Of a stretch of DNA of 64,000 nt, positions 63,691 through 64,000 are shown in pieces. This stretch comes from Impatiens glandulifera (taxonomy: Eukaryota; Streptophyta; Magnoliopsida; Ericales; Balsaminaceae): assembly GCF_907164915.1 (NCBI RefSeq), contig NC_061864.1, positions 12,469,889 through 12,533,888 of the forward strand. The letters run 5' to 3'. Numbering within the stretch: the first letter of the stretch is position 1; every line of letters begins with the position of its first letter. A program made the translations under genes and the position numbers. The notes beneath the pieces were generated by a model. The model searched no databases. It was not told where the DNA came from and saw nothing but the letters and a program-made list of their open reading frames with translations.

Positions 63691-64000
63691 AAAATGAGAT
63701 TTTGAATAAAATTTTTGACTCTCAAAATTTTCCTAACAAAATTATATGGAATCTTCTCATAAAAAACATCTTGTAACAATGTCATACATGAAAACTATTA
63801 ATATTTTTTAACGCATAATATTTTGTTAAAACAGGAAAACTTGTTTGTCTCGTATATCAAAACTAAAACTTTAAACGAAATATTTATATCCAAATGAATT
63901 TTGATAATATAAATGATCAAAATATATTTATTTTATTATTATATATATTTTTTAAAATATTAAATATTTGATTAAATAAATCATATAATTGTTAGTGTAA
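63691..64000. other. AT-rich DNA at the right edge
   Basis: It may contain more of the decayed LINE upstream of the zf-RVT-like part (minus-strand sense), but I cannot identify conserved motifs. Confidence 0.4.

Overview
This is AT-rich nuclear DNA from a eudicot plant. Supporting this are intron-rich genes with GT-AG junctions, plastid and mitochondrial targeting proteins, a plastid rpoB fragment inserted in nuclear DNA, plant-type TEs (Mutator-like, hAT-like, Tourist-like, LINE, SINE) and dozens of long (TA)n tracts. I cannot name the species.

Layout. 1-21.6 kb is repeat territory. A tRNA-Asp(GUC) and several kb of downstream sequence occur twice (from 1 and from 16920), and the copies differ by insertions that can be read against each other. 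Between them lie a hAT-like element with a palindromic minisatellite core (5348-6850), a short gene-like 5' region (about 7513-7930) and a complete Mutator-like element (11077-16183). That element has a perfect 9-bp target duplication, long inverted repeats, an apparently intact four-exon transposase and a second convergent GRF zinc-finger gene. Copy 2 also carries a tRNA-Gly(GCC).

Six ordinary plant genes follow, and each spliced reading frame closes without a break. They are a membrane-anchored guanylate-binding GTPase (22144-28182, 17 exons including one of 7 nt), plastid tryptophan synthase alpha (35257-39097, 8 exons), a UNE12/LRL-type bHLH factor (40331-41324, 4 exons), the mitochondrial complex I 24-kDa subunit (47169-42145, minus, 10 exons), a short Aux/IAA repressor (50164-49329, minus, 3 exons) and a plastid class-3 lipase of the phospholipase A1-I type (60031-62589, 3 exons). 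They do not form a pathway cluster; tryptophan synthesis and Aux/IAA both touch auxin biology, but their proximity is probably chance.

Between genes: a small LTR-like element (29737-30815), a SINE-like array of about 300-bp units (30900-32720), the rpoB fragment (33724-34055), a wide family of short elements ending in a GCCTTGTTTGAT-like motif (inside introns of most of the genes), a nested hAT-like element (55066-56124) and a degenerate LINE fragment at the right edge. I found no CRISPR, operon or prokaryotic-type system. The most notable unit is the intact two-gene Mutator-like element.
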